64,000 bases of DNA from Verrucomicrobiia bacterium (GCA_026125285.1 JAHCLO010000011.1:62001-126000); one strand, 5' to 3'. Positions 27,999 through 37,229 are shown, counted from the first letter of the stretch. The notes: generated from the sequence alone by a model not told the origin. Numbers and translations: made by a program.

Positions 27999-28766
27999 TC
28001 ACCGGCTGATCCCGCGCTCGCTGCCGCGGATGAATTGGACGAGATGTTGAATCTCCGGCAACGGGGGCAGTTCCGCCTCGATTCTACTCAATGCGTTGGA
28101 GGTAGTTAGTCCTTCGCGGAAAATGATCTTGTAGGCCGCGCGCAACGCCGCCAGGGCTTCGGCCGTAACGCCGTTGCGTTCGCAGCCGACCTTGTTGATC
28201 GTGCGCGGCGCCGCCGGGCTGCCTTCCGCCAGCATGAACGGCGGGATATCTTGCGGCACGCGGGCGCAGCCTCCCACCATTGCCAGCCGGCCAATCCGAC
28301 AGAACTGATGAATCGCCGCCAACCCGCCAATCACCGCGCCATCCTCCACCGTGACGTGGCCCGCCAGGTTGGCTGCGTTGGACATGATGACGTGATTGCC
28401 GATTCGCCCGTCATGCGCCACGTGCGAATAGGCGAGGAAATTGTTGTGCGAACCCACCATCGTGGCGTCGCCGTCTTTGGTGGCGCTGTGAATGGTGACG
28501 TATTCGCGAAACGTGTTGTGGTCGCCGATGACCGTGCGCGTCACGCCGCCCTGCCACTTCAAATCCTGCGTCTTCAAGCCGATGCTGGCGAAGGGGAAGA
28601 ACTCATTTGCCTTTCCCACTGTGGTATGCCCGTCCACGACGACGTGCGAATGAAGTTTGCAGCCCTCCCCCAAAGTGACGTGTTCGCCAACGACGCAGTA
28701 AGGACCGATTTCGCAGTTCGCGCCGAGGCGCGCTCCGGGATGCACAATGGCAGTGGGATGAATCAT
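27999..28766 (-). CDS. lpxA: UDP-N-acetylglucosamine acyltransferase LpxA
   Basis: The ATG at 28766 (MIHPTAIVHPGARLGANCEI) gives about 255 residues, the normal LpxA length. Left-handed beta-helix hexapeptide repeats run to about residue 185 and include the catalytic-type His region (YSHVAHDGRIGNHVIMSNAA) and GGLAAIHQFCRIG. LpxA performs the first acylation of lipid A synthesis. It follows lpxC/fabZ by 17 bases. The gene order supports a Gram-negative outer membrane with lipid A. Confidence 0.94.
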   Translation of the reverse strand: MIHPTAIVHPGARLGANCEIGPYCVVGEHVTLGEGCKLHSHVVVDGHTTVGKANEFFPFASIGLKTQDLKWQGGVTRTVIGDHNTFREYVTIHSATKDGDATMVGSHNNFLAYSHVAHDGRIGNHVIMSNAANLAGHVTVEDGAVIGGLAAIHQFCRIGRLAMVGGCARVPQDIPPFMLAEGSPAAPRTINKVGCERNGVTAEALAALRAAYKIIFREGLTTSNALSRIEAELPPLPEIQHLVQFIRGSERGISR

Positions 28767-28783
28767 GCCAGCCCCAGATTGTA

Positions 28784-30124
28784 TCACCCTTCGCGGAGCA
28801 TGAACGTCACGGCGGCTTCGCTCACCGTGTCGCCGCCAACCTTGCACACGCCCTTGGCCTTGCCGATCTTGCCGCGCACTTTTGTGAGTTCCACCTCAAT
28901 GATCAGCGTGTCGCCGGGCAGCACCGGCTTGCGCCATTTCACGTCCTCGGCCGACATGAAATACGCGACTTGTTTGGCGGCTTGAATGGTTTTGAGCAAG
29001 AGAATCCCCGCCACTTGGGCGATGGCTTCCAGTTGCAGCACGCCGGGCATGATGGGATGACCGGGGAAATGGCCCTGGAAGAAACCTTCGTTGCTCGTCA
29101 CGTTTTTAAGACCAACGATTTGATTTCCTTCAATCTTGAGAATCCGATCCACCATCAACATCGGGTAGCGATGCGGCAACAGCTTCATCACTTCCTCGGT
29201 GTTCATTGCCCCGGTTTGCGCCACCAGCTCGGCCTCCGGCAGCGGTGGCGCTTGCGCGGGCGGCGGGGCGAAGGTTTGCGCGGCCCGCAATGGTTTCAGA
29301 ATCTGCGCCGCAATCTGCCGCACAAACTCGCAATTCCCCGCATGGCTCGGCTTCACCGCGATGAGATGGCCGCAGATCGGGCGGCCCAGCAGCGACAAAT
29401 CGCCCACGATGTCGAGCATCTTGTGCCGGACGAACTCGTCGGGATAGCGCAAGGGTTCGGTGGTCAGCACCGCGTCATCCCGGATGACCACGGCGTTCTC
29501 CAGGCTGCCACCCTTGATCAAACCGTTGCGGATGAGAAACTCAATCTCCTCGAAGAAACAAAACGTGCGCGCGTGGGCGAGATCGGTTTCCCAGGTCTTG
29601 GGCGTCACTTCGGTACTGTAATACTGCGTGAACCGTCCGTTTTTGTCCGCGCTGGTGCAGGTAATCTTGAACCCCGCATCGGGAAACAGCGTCATCAAGG
29701 TTTCGCCCATTTCCAGTTCGAGGGGTTCGGTGACGGTGTAAGGCTCGCGCTTCTCCGGCAGCGGCACCATCCCCGCGGCTTGGATCACTCGGCAAAACTC
29801 CCGCGCGCTGCCGTCGGCGATGGGTGGTTCGTTGGCATCCAGTTCGATGATCGCATTGTCAATGCCGTAACCTGCAAGTGCGGCGAGGACATGTTCCACC
29901 GTGTGGATTTTGATGTTCCCTTTGGCCAGCGAAGTGGAGCGGTTGGTTTCGGAAACGTTCTCAATGCGCGCTTCGATCTCCGGCTTGCCCTCGAGATCCA
30001 CGCGGCGGAAACGGACGCCGGAGTTGGCCGGCGCGGGCAGCAGGGTCATGTTCACGCGGCTGCCGCTGTGCAAGCCGATCCCGGAAAAACTCGCGGCGCG
30101 ATTGAGTGTCTGCTGATTGAGCAC
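28784..30124 (-). CDS. lpxC/fabZ: Bifunctional LpxC deacetylase/FabZ dehydratase
   Basis: The GTG at 30124 starts VLNQQTLNRAASFSGIGLHS, the LpxC N-terminus; about 446 residues. Residues 1-300 are LpxC with zinc ligands in KIHTVEHVLAALAG and HKMLDIVGDL. Residues 305-446 are FabZ with LLPHRYPMLMVDRIL and the catalytic motif GHFPGHPIMPGVLQLEAIAQ. The fusion joins the committed lipid A deacetylation to the fatty-acid dehydratase that competes for the same acyl pool. It is known in Bacteroidota and related phyla. A 5' repeat element precedes it at 30193-30263. Confidence 0.95.
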   Translation of the reverse strand: MLNQQTLNRAASFSGIGLHSGSRVNMTLLPAPANSGVRFRRVDLEGKPEIEARIENVSETNRSTSLAKGNIKIHTVEHVLAALAGYGIDNAIIELDANEPPIADGSAREFCRVIQAAGMVPLPEKREPYTVTEPLELEMGETLMTLFPDAGFKITCTSADKNGRFTQYYSTEVTPKTWETDLAHARTFCFFEEIEFLIRNGLIKGGSLENAVVIRDDAVLTTEPLRYPDEFVRHKMLDIVGDLSLLGRPICGHLIAVKPSHAGNCEFVRQIAAQILKPLRAAQTFAPPPAQAPPLPEAELVAQTGAMNTEEVMKLLPHRYPMLMVDRILKIEGNQIVGLKNVTSNEGFFQGHFPGHPIMPGVLQLEAIAQVAGILLLKTIQAAKQVAYFMSAEDVKWRKPVLPGDTLIIEVELTKVRGKIGKAKGVCKVGGDTVSEAAVTFMLREG

Positions 30125-30192
30125 GGAGCGGATTAGACCAAATGTGCCGGCGCCTTGGCAAGTGGCGACCGCGGCAAGCCGGCAAATGACCC

Positions 30193-30263
30193 AAATACCC
30201 AAACACCCAATGACCCAAAGTTCGTGACCCTCACGTCTTGGGTAATTGGGTACTTGGGTATTT
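30193..30263. repeat. Inverted array of TTGGGTA tandem units
   Basis: The right arm (30237-30263) is three tandem copies of an 8-base unit, ttgggta plus one base. The left arm (30193-30220) is the near-perfect reverse complement. The loop is about 16 bases. It sits between the transglycosylase stop and the lpxC/fabZ start on one strand, so it could terminate or process the upstream message. Confidence 0.7.
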
Positions 30264-30279
30264 CGCTCAATTCCTCCTT

Positions 30280-31224
30280 CTACCTCGCCGGCGCTCTCAG
30301 TTTCGCCAGTTCCACGCCTTCCCGTCGCAACAGCGTGGCTTCCACTTTCGGCACATACATCTGCGTCTCGGCGGGTAGATGCGGCGCGATGCGATCAAAG
30401 CTGCGGGTCTGGTGCTTGTCCAACAACCGCTGCACGCGGCCCTCGCCCGCGTTGTACGCCGCCACCGCGAGTCGCCAATCGCCGAATTGCCGGTGCAGGA
30501 TTCGCAGGTATCTCGCCGCCGCCTGCGCGCTGGGTTGCGCTTGATAACGTTGATCCCAAGGCCAGCGCCGCAAACCGAATCGCTTGGCTGTCGCGGGCAT
30601 GATTTGAAACAAACCCGCCGCCCCAACCGGACTGCGCGCCCGCGGATCAAACGAGGATTCCACCTCCGCCAGCCACACCAGTTCCGGCGGCACCTGCTCG
30701 CTGATAAACACCGGCTTGAGTTGCTTCACGAGAGCTTCCGCGCCTTTCGGCATGGGCCGGGGCGCCACCGTTTTTTGCCAGACTCTCCGCCCGGCTTCCG
30801 GCGGAGGATTCGGCAGCGGTCTGGGCGGTTGATCTGGGATGTGCTTCGGCGGCGGCGCGGCACGGCGCAGTTCCTCCGCCACGTCGAAATAATCCAACCG
30901 CGATTTGAGCCAGGCGGCGTAGGGCTGCGTTTCTTCGTGCAGTTGCAGCAGGGGCAGCAAACCGTTTGCGGCGTCTTTGAGCAACGCCACATCGAGCACA
31001 TATTCGCCTTGCAGTTGTTGCTGGAGATTACGAAGGAACTGCTCCACGCGCTCGCGGTCCACTTGCGGCAACGCCTGCAGGAGGTCTTCATTCAGATTCT
31101 CCTGCGCCCACTCATCTGCCGCCACGAGCCATTCCCGCAGCGCGTTGGTGTCCAATTCCCATTCCTGCGCCTGCACTGTCCCGAAAATCAGCAGCGCCAT
31201 CGCAAGGAGAAAGTGAGGTTTCAT
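30280..31224 (-). CDS. Periplasmic lytic transglycosylase (SLT domain)
   Basis: The start at 31224 (MKPHFLLAMALLIFGTVQAQ) gives a signal peptide; about 314 residues. The N-terminal half is helical and unrelated to Slt70. Residues 185-300 are the SLT domain with the catalytic Glu in AEVESSFDPRARSPVGAAGL, then FQIMPATAKRFGL and AVAAYNAGEGRVQRL. It cleaves peptidoglycan glycan strands to 1,6-anhydro ends. The lpxC/fabZ gene lies 155 bases downstream. Confidence 0.9.
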   Translation of the reverse strand: MKPHFLLAMALLIFGTVQAQEWELDTNALREWLVAADEWAQENLNEDLLQALPQVDRERVEQFLRNLQQQLQGEYVLDVALLKDAANGLLPLLQLHEETQPYAAWLKSRLDYFDVAEELRRAAPPPKHIPDQPPRPLPNPPPEAGRRVWQKTVAPRPMPKGAEALVKQLKPVFISEQVPPELVWLAEVESSFDPRARSPVGAAGLFQIMPATAKRFGLRRWPWDQRYQAQPSAQAAARYLRILHRQFGDWRLAVAAYNAGEGRVQRLLDKHQTRSFDRIAPHLPAETQMYVPKVEATLLRREGVELAKLRAPAR

Positions 31225-31483
31225 TTGCGGGGATGATATCCGAAACCAACGCCGCTTCAAGGGGGCGACTCGCTGTCGCCACCGCGATTTGTATGCCCAA
31301 TCACCTTGGCTCCCGGCCTCCTCCGCTCAAGAAATCGGGCACCAAGCCACGCGCAACGTCATCAGTCCGAACCGCCGGGTTGAGGCAGCCAGCCCACGGG
31401 CTCTTGTCGTCCGTGTGCTTTCACGCGATGTCCCCCGCGAAATGCGCTTGCCGCTCAACGGGCTTTCCGTTAGCAACGCGGCG

Positions 31484-32689
31484 ATGACAAGATTTAGGTG
31501 GAGCGCCGGCTGGCTTTGTTTCCTGCCGGTGGCGGCCCTGGCGCAAATTGACCCGGTGAAGCGGGACTTGGTGCAGCTAGGCTACGATGCGGCCTTGCAG
31601 GGCCACGCGCCCCTGGCGGGTTATGCGTTCTACTATCGCAATGATCCGGGTTTCCTCCGCACCAACCTGACCCTTCGCCTGGCGGTGGCACCCGTGTATC
31701 TCGATTCCGAACTGGGCGTCAGCCGTGTCCTCGGCGAACGAACGGACATAGGCATCGGCCTGGCGGGCGGCGGGTTTGCGGACAGTTACTCGGAAGTGCG
31801 CGAGGGCAAGTATTTGCGGAAGGAATCATTCCTGGGGCATAGCTCCGAGGGGTCGTTGAGTCTGTATCACCTCTTCAATCCCGAGCGCCAAATCCCGCTG
31901 AACTTCGTCTTGCGCGGGAGCATGCATCACGCGTTCTATGAGCGGGACAATGACACGGCCGATGACTTCGTAGTGCCGGAGGACCGGACTTCGTTTTGCG
32001 TGCGCACGGGATTGCGCTGGGGGGGGCGCGAACCAACGCTGGCCCCTTCGCTGGCGATGGAGTTGTCCGCCTGGTACGAAGGGGAATTCACCACTCAACA
32101 CGAAGCCTACGGTTTTGATGGTGACCGCCGGGTGGAACCGCACTCGCACCGGTTTTGGACGCAGGCCCTGCTGGCCTACACCCTGCCGGAATTGCAGCAC
32201 AACTTCTACGTGAGCCTCACGGCGGGAACCAGCATCCACGCGGATCGGTTCAGTGCCTACCGGCTCGGCGCGCTGCTGCCGCTGGCTTCGGAGTTTCCGC
32301 TCTCGCTGCCGGGCTATTACCATCAGGAACTCAGCGCCCGGCAATTCGTGTTGCTAGGGGGCAATTATCTGCTGCCGCTGGATGCGAAACAGCGGTGGAG
32401 CTTGAGCGTGGGCGCGGCCACCGCCCTGGTGGACTATCTGCCGGGCACGGCGCAGGCCGGACACTCACACAGCGGAGTGGGCGCGGGCCTGCTCTACCGC
32501 TCGCCCGCAGACACGCTCAAGGTGATGGTGATGTACGGTTATGGCGTGGATGCCATCCGCGACGGCCACCGCGGCGCGCACAGCATCGGTATGTTGTTGC
32601 AGGTGGATTTGAACCAGGCGCGCGGCGCGTTGCTCAACCCGGAGAACCCGGATCGTTGGCGGGGCTGGCAACGCCTACTGGGGATATGA
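31484..32689 (+). CDS. Outer membrane beta-barrel-like protein
   Basis: The ATG at 31484 (MTRFRWSAGWLCFLPVAALA) supplies a signal peptide; upstream codons are ignored. About 401 residues with alternating hydrophobic/aromatic strands, tight turns and many Gly/Asn/Asp, as in small porin-like barrels. Acidic and His-rich loops (HEAYGFDGDRRVEPHSHRF) are seen. No family was recognised. The next gene, a binding lipoprotein, starts 43 bases later, so the pair may act together in uptake. Confidence 0.65.
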   Translation: MTRFRWSAGWLCFLPVAALAQIDPVKRDLVQLGYDAALQGHAPLAGYAFYYRNDPGFLRTNLTLRLAVAPVYLDSELGVSRVLGERTDIGIGLAGGGFADSYSEVREGKYLRKESFLGHSSEGSLSLYHLFNPERQIPLNFVLRGSMHHAFYERDNDTADDFVVPEDRTSFCVRTGLRWGGREPTLAPSLAMELSAWYEGEFTTQHEAYGFDGDRRVEPHSHRFWTQALLAYTLPELQHNFYVSLTAGTSIHADRFSAYRLGALLPLASEFPLSLPGYYHQELSARQFVLLGGNYLLPLDAKQRWSLSVGAATALVDYLPGTAQAGHSHSGVGAGLLYRSPADTLKVMVMYGYGVDAIRDGHRGAHSIGMLLQVDLNQARGALLNPENPDRWRGWQRLLGI

Positions 32690-32732
32690 GCCGGCCCCCG
32701 GTCGGTGGAATGATCGCTGCCGGAAAGACGCC

Positions 32733-34553
32733 ATGAAGTTATCGCCTTTGCTTTTGATGACCGTCGCCAGCCTTGGCTGGTTCGGGGCTGGTTGTGGCGA
32801 GCGGCCAGCCCGTCAACCTGACGTCGGTCGTCCCTTGCCCACTCCTTTGGTATCTCAATGTGAACCCGGCCAACCGGGAGGTCGGTTGCACCTGGTGACC
32901 AGCGGTACTCCGCAGACTCTCAATCCGGTGCTGGCCGGCGATGGAGGCGCGGCCCACGCAGTGGTGCGGTTGTTGTTCGCGCCTTTGGTGCAAATTGATT
33001 TCAGCACGCAACAACCGACACCCGGTCTGGCCGAATCGTGGTCGGTGGAAGCGGACCAGAAAACCTGGACCTTCCGGCTGCGTCCGGGATTGCGCTGGAG
33101 CGACGGACACCCGCTCACGGCGGATGACGTGGTGTTCACCTGGAACGATGTGATGTTCAACCCGGAGGTGAACGCATGGAGCCACGACTTGTTCGAGATA
33201 GGCGGCGCGCGTTGTTCCGTGACCAAGCTGGACGAGCAAACGGTGCGCTTCGTGACGCCGGAGGTGTTCGCGCCGTTTCTCGAATTGTTCGGCGGGGTGC
33301 CGGTCCTGCCGGCCCACACCTTGGGGCCGGCTGTGCGCGAACGGCGGTTGCTTTCGGCCTACAGTCTGCAAACGCGCCCGGAAAAAATCGTGGGCGCCGG
33401 CCCGTTTAGCGTGAAGGAAATTCAGCCTGGCCGCGCCGTCCTGCTGGAGCGGAATCCCGAATACTGGGTGGTGGACCGGCAAAACCGCCGCCTGCCGTAT
33501 TTCGATGAGGTCTTGCTCACCGCCGCCAGCGGTGCGGCGGGAGCGGCACTTTTTCTGGCCACGCACGCGGCGCTGCCGCATCCGGCGGAGCTGCCTGGCG
33601 AGGCGCGGAACGATGTCTTTGAAACGGGCCGCCCGGAGAATTTCGGTCCGTTCAGAACGGCGGCGGATGTGGGACAAATCCGTTTGGCCGAACTGGGCAG
33701 TGGTACGGAGCGCGATTTCCTATGGTTCAACTTGAATCCTGGACAGAACGCCGCCGGTCAACCATACGTGAACGCGGCCCGCCGGCACTGGTTTCAAAAC
33801 CGGAAATTCCGCCAGGCGGTTTCCTGTGCCATTGATCGCGACCGGATCGTACGCGAGGTCTATGGCGGACGCGCCCGAGCGATTCACACGTTCGTTTCCA
33901 CCGAGGACCACCGCTGGAACAATCCCGATGTGCCGATTTTCGCATACAATCCGGAGCAGGGCCGTGCGCTGCTGGCCGAAATTGGTTTCGCGGATCGCGA
34001 CGGCGATGGTGTGTTGGAGGACGCCAACGGCAAGAAAGCGCAGTTCACGTTTTACTCCAATGCGGGCAACCCCCTGCGCGAACGTTGTGCGGCGTTGATC
34101 GCCGAGGATCTTGGCAAGCTCGGTTTGCAGGCGGACCTGCAGTTGTTGCCCTTCACCGAATTGTTGGATCGCATCAGCCGGACCTTCGCTTACGACTGCA
34201 TCCTGATGGGGCTGGGCGGGGGTGGCGCCGATCCGGCGGCACAAATCCATGTCCTCAAATCCAGCGGGCCGCTGCATCAATGGTTTCCCCAGCAGCCCGC
34301 GCCCGCCACGGTCTGGGAAGCCCGGATTGACGCGCTCATGGACGCGCAGGTGCGGACGCTCGATTACACCGCGCGCAAACGCGCCTTCGACGAAGTGCAG
34401 GCCATTCTCGCCGAGGAATTGCCGATGATTTACACCGTGGCGCCGCTCCAGTTTGCCGCCGCCCGGACCGACCTTGGCAACTTGCGGCCCTCCGAATTCA
34501 CACCCTTCCGCCTGACGTGGAACATCGCCGAACTGTACTTCAAGCAACCGTGA
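32733..34553 (+). CDS. Peptide-type ABC substrate-binding lipoprotein
   Basis: A 606-residue SBP_bac_5 family protein with a lipobox (LGWFGAGCGE). Family landmarks are TLNPVLAGDGGAAHAVVRLL, LAESWSVEADQKTWTFRLRP, RWSDGHPLTADDVVFTWND, FRQAVSCAIDRDRIV, and the C-terminal QAILAEELPMIYTVAPLQF. Such proteins deliver oligopeptides, nickel or other solutes to an ABC permease. No permease or ATPase genes adjoin it, so its transporter partner is elsewhere or it works as a receptor. Confidence 0.9.
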   Translation: MKLSPLLLMTVASLGWFGAGCGERPARQPDVGRPLPTPLVSQCEPGQPGGRLHLVTSGTPQTLNPVLAGDGGAAHAVVRLLFAPLVQIDFSTQQPTPGLAESWSVEADQKTWTFRLRPGLRWSDGHPLTADDVVFTWNDVMFNPEVNAWSHDLFEIGGARCSVTKLDEQTVRFVTPEVFAPFLELFGGVPVLPAHTLGPAVRERRLLSAYSLQTRPEKIVGAGPFSVKEIQPGRAVLLERNPEYWVVDRQNRRLPYFDEVLLTAASGAAGAALFLATHAALPHPAELPGEARNDVFETGRPENFGPFRTAADVGQIRLAELGSGTERDFLWFNLNPGQNAAGQPYVNAARRHWFQNRKFRQAVSCAIDRDRIVREVYGGRARAIHTFVSTEDHRWNNPDVPIFAYNPEQGRALLAEIGFADRDGDGVLEDANGKKAQFTFYSNAGNPLRERCAALIAEDLGKLGLQADLQLLPFTELLDRISRTFAYDCILMGLGGGGADPAAQIHVLKSSGPLHQWFPQQPAPATVWEARIDALMDAQVRTLDYTARKRAFDEVQAILAEELPMIYTVAPLQFAAARTDLGNLRPSEFTPFRLTWNIAELYFKQP

Positions 34554-34607
34554 CGCAAGCCAGGAATCACCGCCGATGACTGCAAAGCGCCGCCCATTCC
34601 TGTTGCG

Positions 34608-35006
34608 ATGAAAGCCAACGGCCACGGTTCACCTGCCCCACGTCGCCCTGGCTTCACGTGGCTGTGCGCCTTCGCTCCGTGGATTCTGTTGGTGACCTTC
34701 ATCACGTTTGGATTGCATTTGCGTCTGGTTGGTGGCGAGTGGCCGGACGCAGAATGGAAGAGCCTGCATTTCAACTTTGAAGAGCATCTCCGCTTACGGC
34801 TGCATCAACTGGTTTTGGAGGCCGCCCTCCTGTTCGCTGGAGGTGCGGCCCTGCCCCTGTGGCTGGTATTTCTTTGCTTCCGGTCCTTCCGCCTGTCGGC
34901 GCGGGAACACGGGACGCAGGTACTGACCGCCGTGCTGGGCTGGTGCGCGCTGTTTGCCGCCGTGATGCTTGCGCCCTCCAAGTATCTCGCGTGGTTTTTG
35001 GCGTGA
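34608..35006 (+). CDS. Three-helix membrane protein, 132 aa type A
   Basis: A 132-residue protein with helices around residues 18-40, 65-92 and 105-130. It has the same length, topology and end (LAPSKYLAWFLA) as the protein at 46102 (LAPGPFLNWFFD); the middle also aligns (LRLHQLVLE with LLRLHEAVV). The two are probably dispersed duplicates of an unnamed family. Function is unknown. Confidence 0.65.
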   Translation: MKANGHGSPAPRRPGFTWLCAFAPWILLVTFITFGLHLRLVGGEWPDAEWKSLHFNFEEHLRLRLHQLVLEAALLFAGGAALPLWLVFLCFRSFRLSAREHGTQVLTAVLGWCALFAAVMLAPSKYLAWFLA

Positions 35007-35042
35007 AGAAGCGCATCACCGATCACCAAATCTCATTATGGG

Positions 35043-35140
35043 TAGGGCGCGTCACTCCGTGCGCGCCGTCGGCACGGGTTCGTCAGGACCTTTCGAGGTT
35101 TTGCGGCCGGGTTGCGGCGCGCACGGAGTGACGCGCCCTA
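35043..35140. repeat. Palindromic repeat family B, copy 1 (intron target)
   Basis: Perfect 25-base inverted arms at 35043-35067 and 35116-35140 (tagggcgcgtcactccgtgc and its complement, continuing five bases) around a 48-base loop. The group II intron starts at the very next base, 35141. A second copy with two arm mismatches lies at 45832-45906. Confidence 0.85.
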
Positions 35141-35589
35141 GTGCGCCTGAGAAGGCGGAAGGACGGAGCGGTGGGAGTCCGCTCCTGTGCGGTGATGAAC
35201 CGTGCGGTATCGAACTGTAACTGCGTCGTGGCAACACGGGGTGGAGAGCAACGGAACGAGAACGACCCGTCCGAAACGCAGGGTGGCCTCCGGGCCGTCC
35301 GCCGTGAACTCGATTCGGTCGGTGTGGCTGGGCGAGCCTGCTAGGGAAAGGCGAAGCCTGTCGGAGCGGAGCAAACCCCGCTGGCAGCCGGGCGGTCCCC
35401 GGTCGGCGCGCTGATGGTTGGAGTCGGAAGGGTGGGAAGTCCGCCCGCGATAATCAGGGAGCCCCGCCGGGGTCAAGCGGCGTTCAGGGCCGGAAGGCCC
35501 GAAGCACCGCCCGGTGGGAGTCAGAGCGTCCGTAGTAGTGAGGAAGCGGGTAACGACCGTGGAGCGAAGGGACGCAGGAAAGTGGATGC

Positions 35590-36948
35590 GTGAAAGCCCA
35601 GACGAACGAACAACAACCGACGGCAGTGGCGGTGGCAACGCCGCCTAAACAAGCCGGAGAAGCCCACGACCGCTGGTGGTGGGTGGAACGGAGCGTCTGG
35701 ACGGAGCGCATGTTGACGCGGCTCACGGCGAGTGAGCCAGCAAACCGGGTCTGGTTCAGCCTCATGGACAAGACCTATGCGCCCGCCAATCTGCAAAGCG
35801 CCTTCGCGAAGGCATGGCGCAACGGCGGGAGCGCGGGAGCGGATGGCCAAACGGTGGCGCACTTTGCGCGGCACGCGGGGAGAGAACTTCAGCGGCTGCA
35901 CGAACAACTGCGCACCGGGACGTATCGTCCGCAACCGGTACGGCGGGCCTGGATACCCAAGCCCGGGAGCCACGAGCCGCGACCGCTGGGCATTCCGGCG
36001 GTGCGCGACCGCATCGTGCAAGGCGCGCTGCGGCACGTTCTGGAACCGATCTTCGAGACGGACTTCGCCGAGCACAGCTACGGCTTCCGACCGGGGAAAG
36101 GCGCCAAGGACGCGCTGCGGCGCGTGGACACGCTGCTGAAAGCGGGGCAGCACTGGGTGGTGGACGCCGACCTGAAAAGCTACTTCGACACGATTCCGCA
36201 CGAGCGGCTCCTGGCGTTGTTGAAACAACGCGTGGCCGACGGACGGGTGCTGGCGCTGGTGGAAAGTTTCCTTGGCGCCGGCGTGCTGGAAGAGGCCAAA
36301 GGTTGGCAACCCACCGAGTGCGGCACGCCCCAAGGCGGCGTCATCAGCCCGCTGCTGGCGAACCTGTATCTCAATCCGCTCGACCACCGGATGGCGGCGG
36401 CGGGCTGGGAGCTGGTGCGCTACGCGGACGACTTCGTGATCCTGTGCCGCACTGAAGCCGAAGCGCAAGCGGCGCTGGCGGCGGTGGCGGCGTGGGGGAG
36501 CGGAGCGGGGCTGACGTTGCACCCGGAAAAGACGCGGGTGGTGGACGCGACCCAACGCGGCGGGTTCGACTTCCTGGGGTATCACTTCGAGCGGGGCATG
36601 AGATGGCCGCGGCAGAAGAGCCTTGAGAAGCTGAGAGCGAAGCTGCGAGCCAAGACCCCGCGCCTGAGCGGGCGGAGTCTGGGCGACATTGTGACGGACG
36701 TGAACCGGAGTTTGCGCGGCTGGTATGAGTATTTCCAGCACAGCAAGGCCAACACGTTTGACGCGGTGGACGGGTATGTGCGAAGACGCTTGAGGAGTCT
36801 GCTGGAAAAGCGGCGCGGCCGGACGCGGCAAGGGTTGGGAGCGGCCCAACACCGCTGGCCGAATGAATGGTTTGCCCGCCGTGGGCTGCTGTCCTTGGCA
36901 GCGGAACACGCGTGGACGCGGACAATCGTAGCGATACGAACCCACTGA
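35590..36948 (+). CDS. ltrA: Group II intron reverse transcriptase/maturase
   Basis: The protein starts at a GTG with AGGAAAG upstream and has 452 residues. The reverse transcriptase core includes GGSAGADGQTVAHF, RPLGIPAVRDRIVQGAL, the FDTIPHERLL segment, GTPQGGVISPLLANLYLNP and the catalytic YADD box (VRYADDFVILC). The thumb/maturase X (GIIM) domain follows (SLGDIVTDVNRSLRGWYEYF). There is no HNH/En domain. It both splices the intron RNA and copies it during retrohoming. The frame is intact, so the intron is probably mobile. Confidence 0.95.
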   Translation: MKAQTNEQQPTAVAVATPPKQAGEAHDRWWWVERSVWTERMLTRLTASEPANRVWFSLMDKTYAPANLQSAFAKAWRNGGSAGADGQTVAHFARHAGRELQRLHEQLRTGTYRPQPVRRAWIPKPGSHEPRPLGIPAVRDRIVQGALRHVLEPIFETDFAEHSYGFRPGKGAKDALRRVDTLLKAGQHWVVDADLKSYFDTIPHERLLALLKQRVADGRVLALVESFLGAGVLEEAKGWQPTECGTPQGGVISPLLANLYLNPLDHRMAAAGWELVRYADDFVILCRTEAEAQAALAAVAAWGSGAGLTLHPEKTRVVDATQRGGFDFLGYHFERGMRWPRQKSLEKLRAKLRAKTPRLSGRSLGDIVTDVNRSLRGWYEYFQHSKANTFDAVDGYVRRRLRSLLEKRRGRTRQGLGAAQHRWPNEWFARRGLLSLAAEHAWTRTIVAIRTH

Positions 36949-36953
36949 CTGGA

Positions 36954-36986
36954 GAGCCGGATGCGGGAGACCCGCCTGTCCGGTTC
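36954..36986 (+). ncRNA. Group II intron domain V
   Basis: A 33-base hairpin opening gagccgga and closing tccggttc, with a two-base bulge and a GC-rich upper stem. The AGC triad of the catalytic core is present in the lower strand. It lies just after the maturase stop, where domain V belongs. Domain VI follows directly. Confidence 0.85.
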
Positions 36987-37109
36987 GGAGGGAGGGGCAA
37001 GGTTCAATCCCTTGTCCCTACCCCTATCCTCCCAACGCATAGTGAGAATCACCGCCAGGAAATTGCCTTGCGCGGCGCGCGGGGGCTTGCTTCATTATAC
37101 CCGGAAATT

Positions 37110-37194
37110 GCGCATGTGGCGGAATTGGCAGACGCGCTACTTTGAGGTGGTAGTGCCGTAAGGCGTGCAGGTTCAAGTCCTGCCATGCGCACCA
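37110..37194 (+). tRNA. tRNA-Leu (GAG)
   Basis: An 85-base class II tRNA. The acceptor pairs gcgcatg with catgcgc; the D-arm (tggcggaattggcagacgc), anticodon loop tttGAGgt, a long variable arm, and T-loop gttcaagtc are all present, and CCA is encoded. The GAG anticodon reads CUC/CUU leucine codons. Confidence 0.95.
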
Positions 37195-37229
37195 AATCAA
37201 CCTGATCCCCCGCGGTCAAACAGATCAAC

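Larger units (their letters stand above)
35141..37027 (+). mobile_element. Group II intron with reverse transcriptase/maturase
   Basis: The element begins with the GTGCG 5' end typical of group II introns (gtgcgcctgagaaggc) exactly after a palindrome. It contains the structured 5' domains, a domain IV reading frame encoding the maturase, domain V at 36954-36986 and domain VI ending in ...ccctacccctat, with a bulged A suitable for branching. The 3' boundary is set by the AY end and could shift by one or two bases. No endonuclease domain is present, so it may use hairpin or single-stranded targets, as group IIC introns do downstream of terminator hairpins. Confidence 0.85.

Noticed and set aside
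31289..31483. N-terminal extension of the barrel-like protein
   Set aside because: A good signal peptide starts at 31484 and the extension has no conserved sequence.
35041..35140. Palindrome as a transcription terminator for the upstream gene
   Set aside because: No T-run, and a second copy elsewhere shows a dispersed repeat; a secondary terminator effect is still possible.
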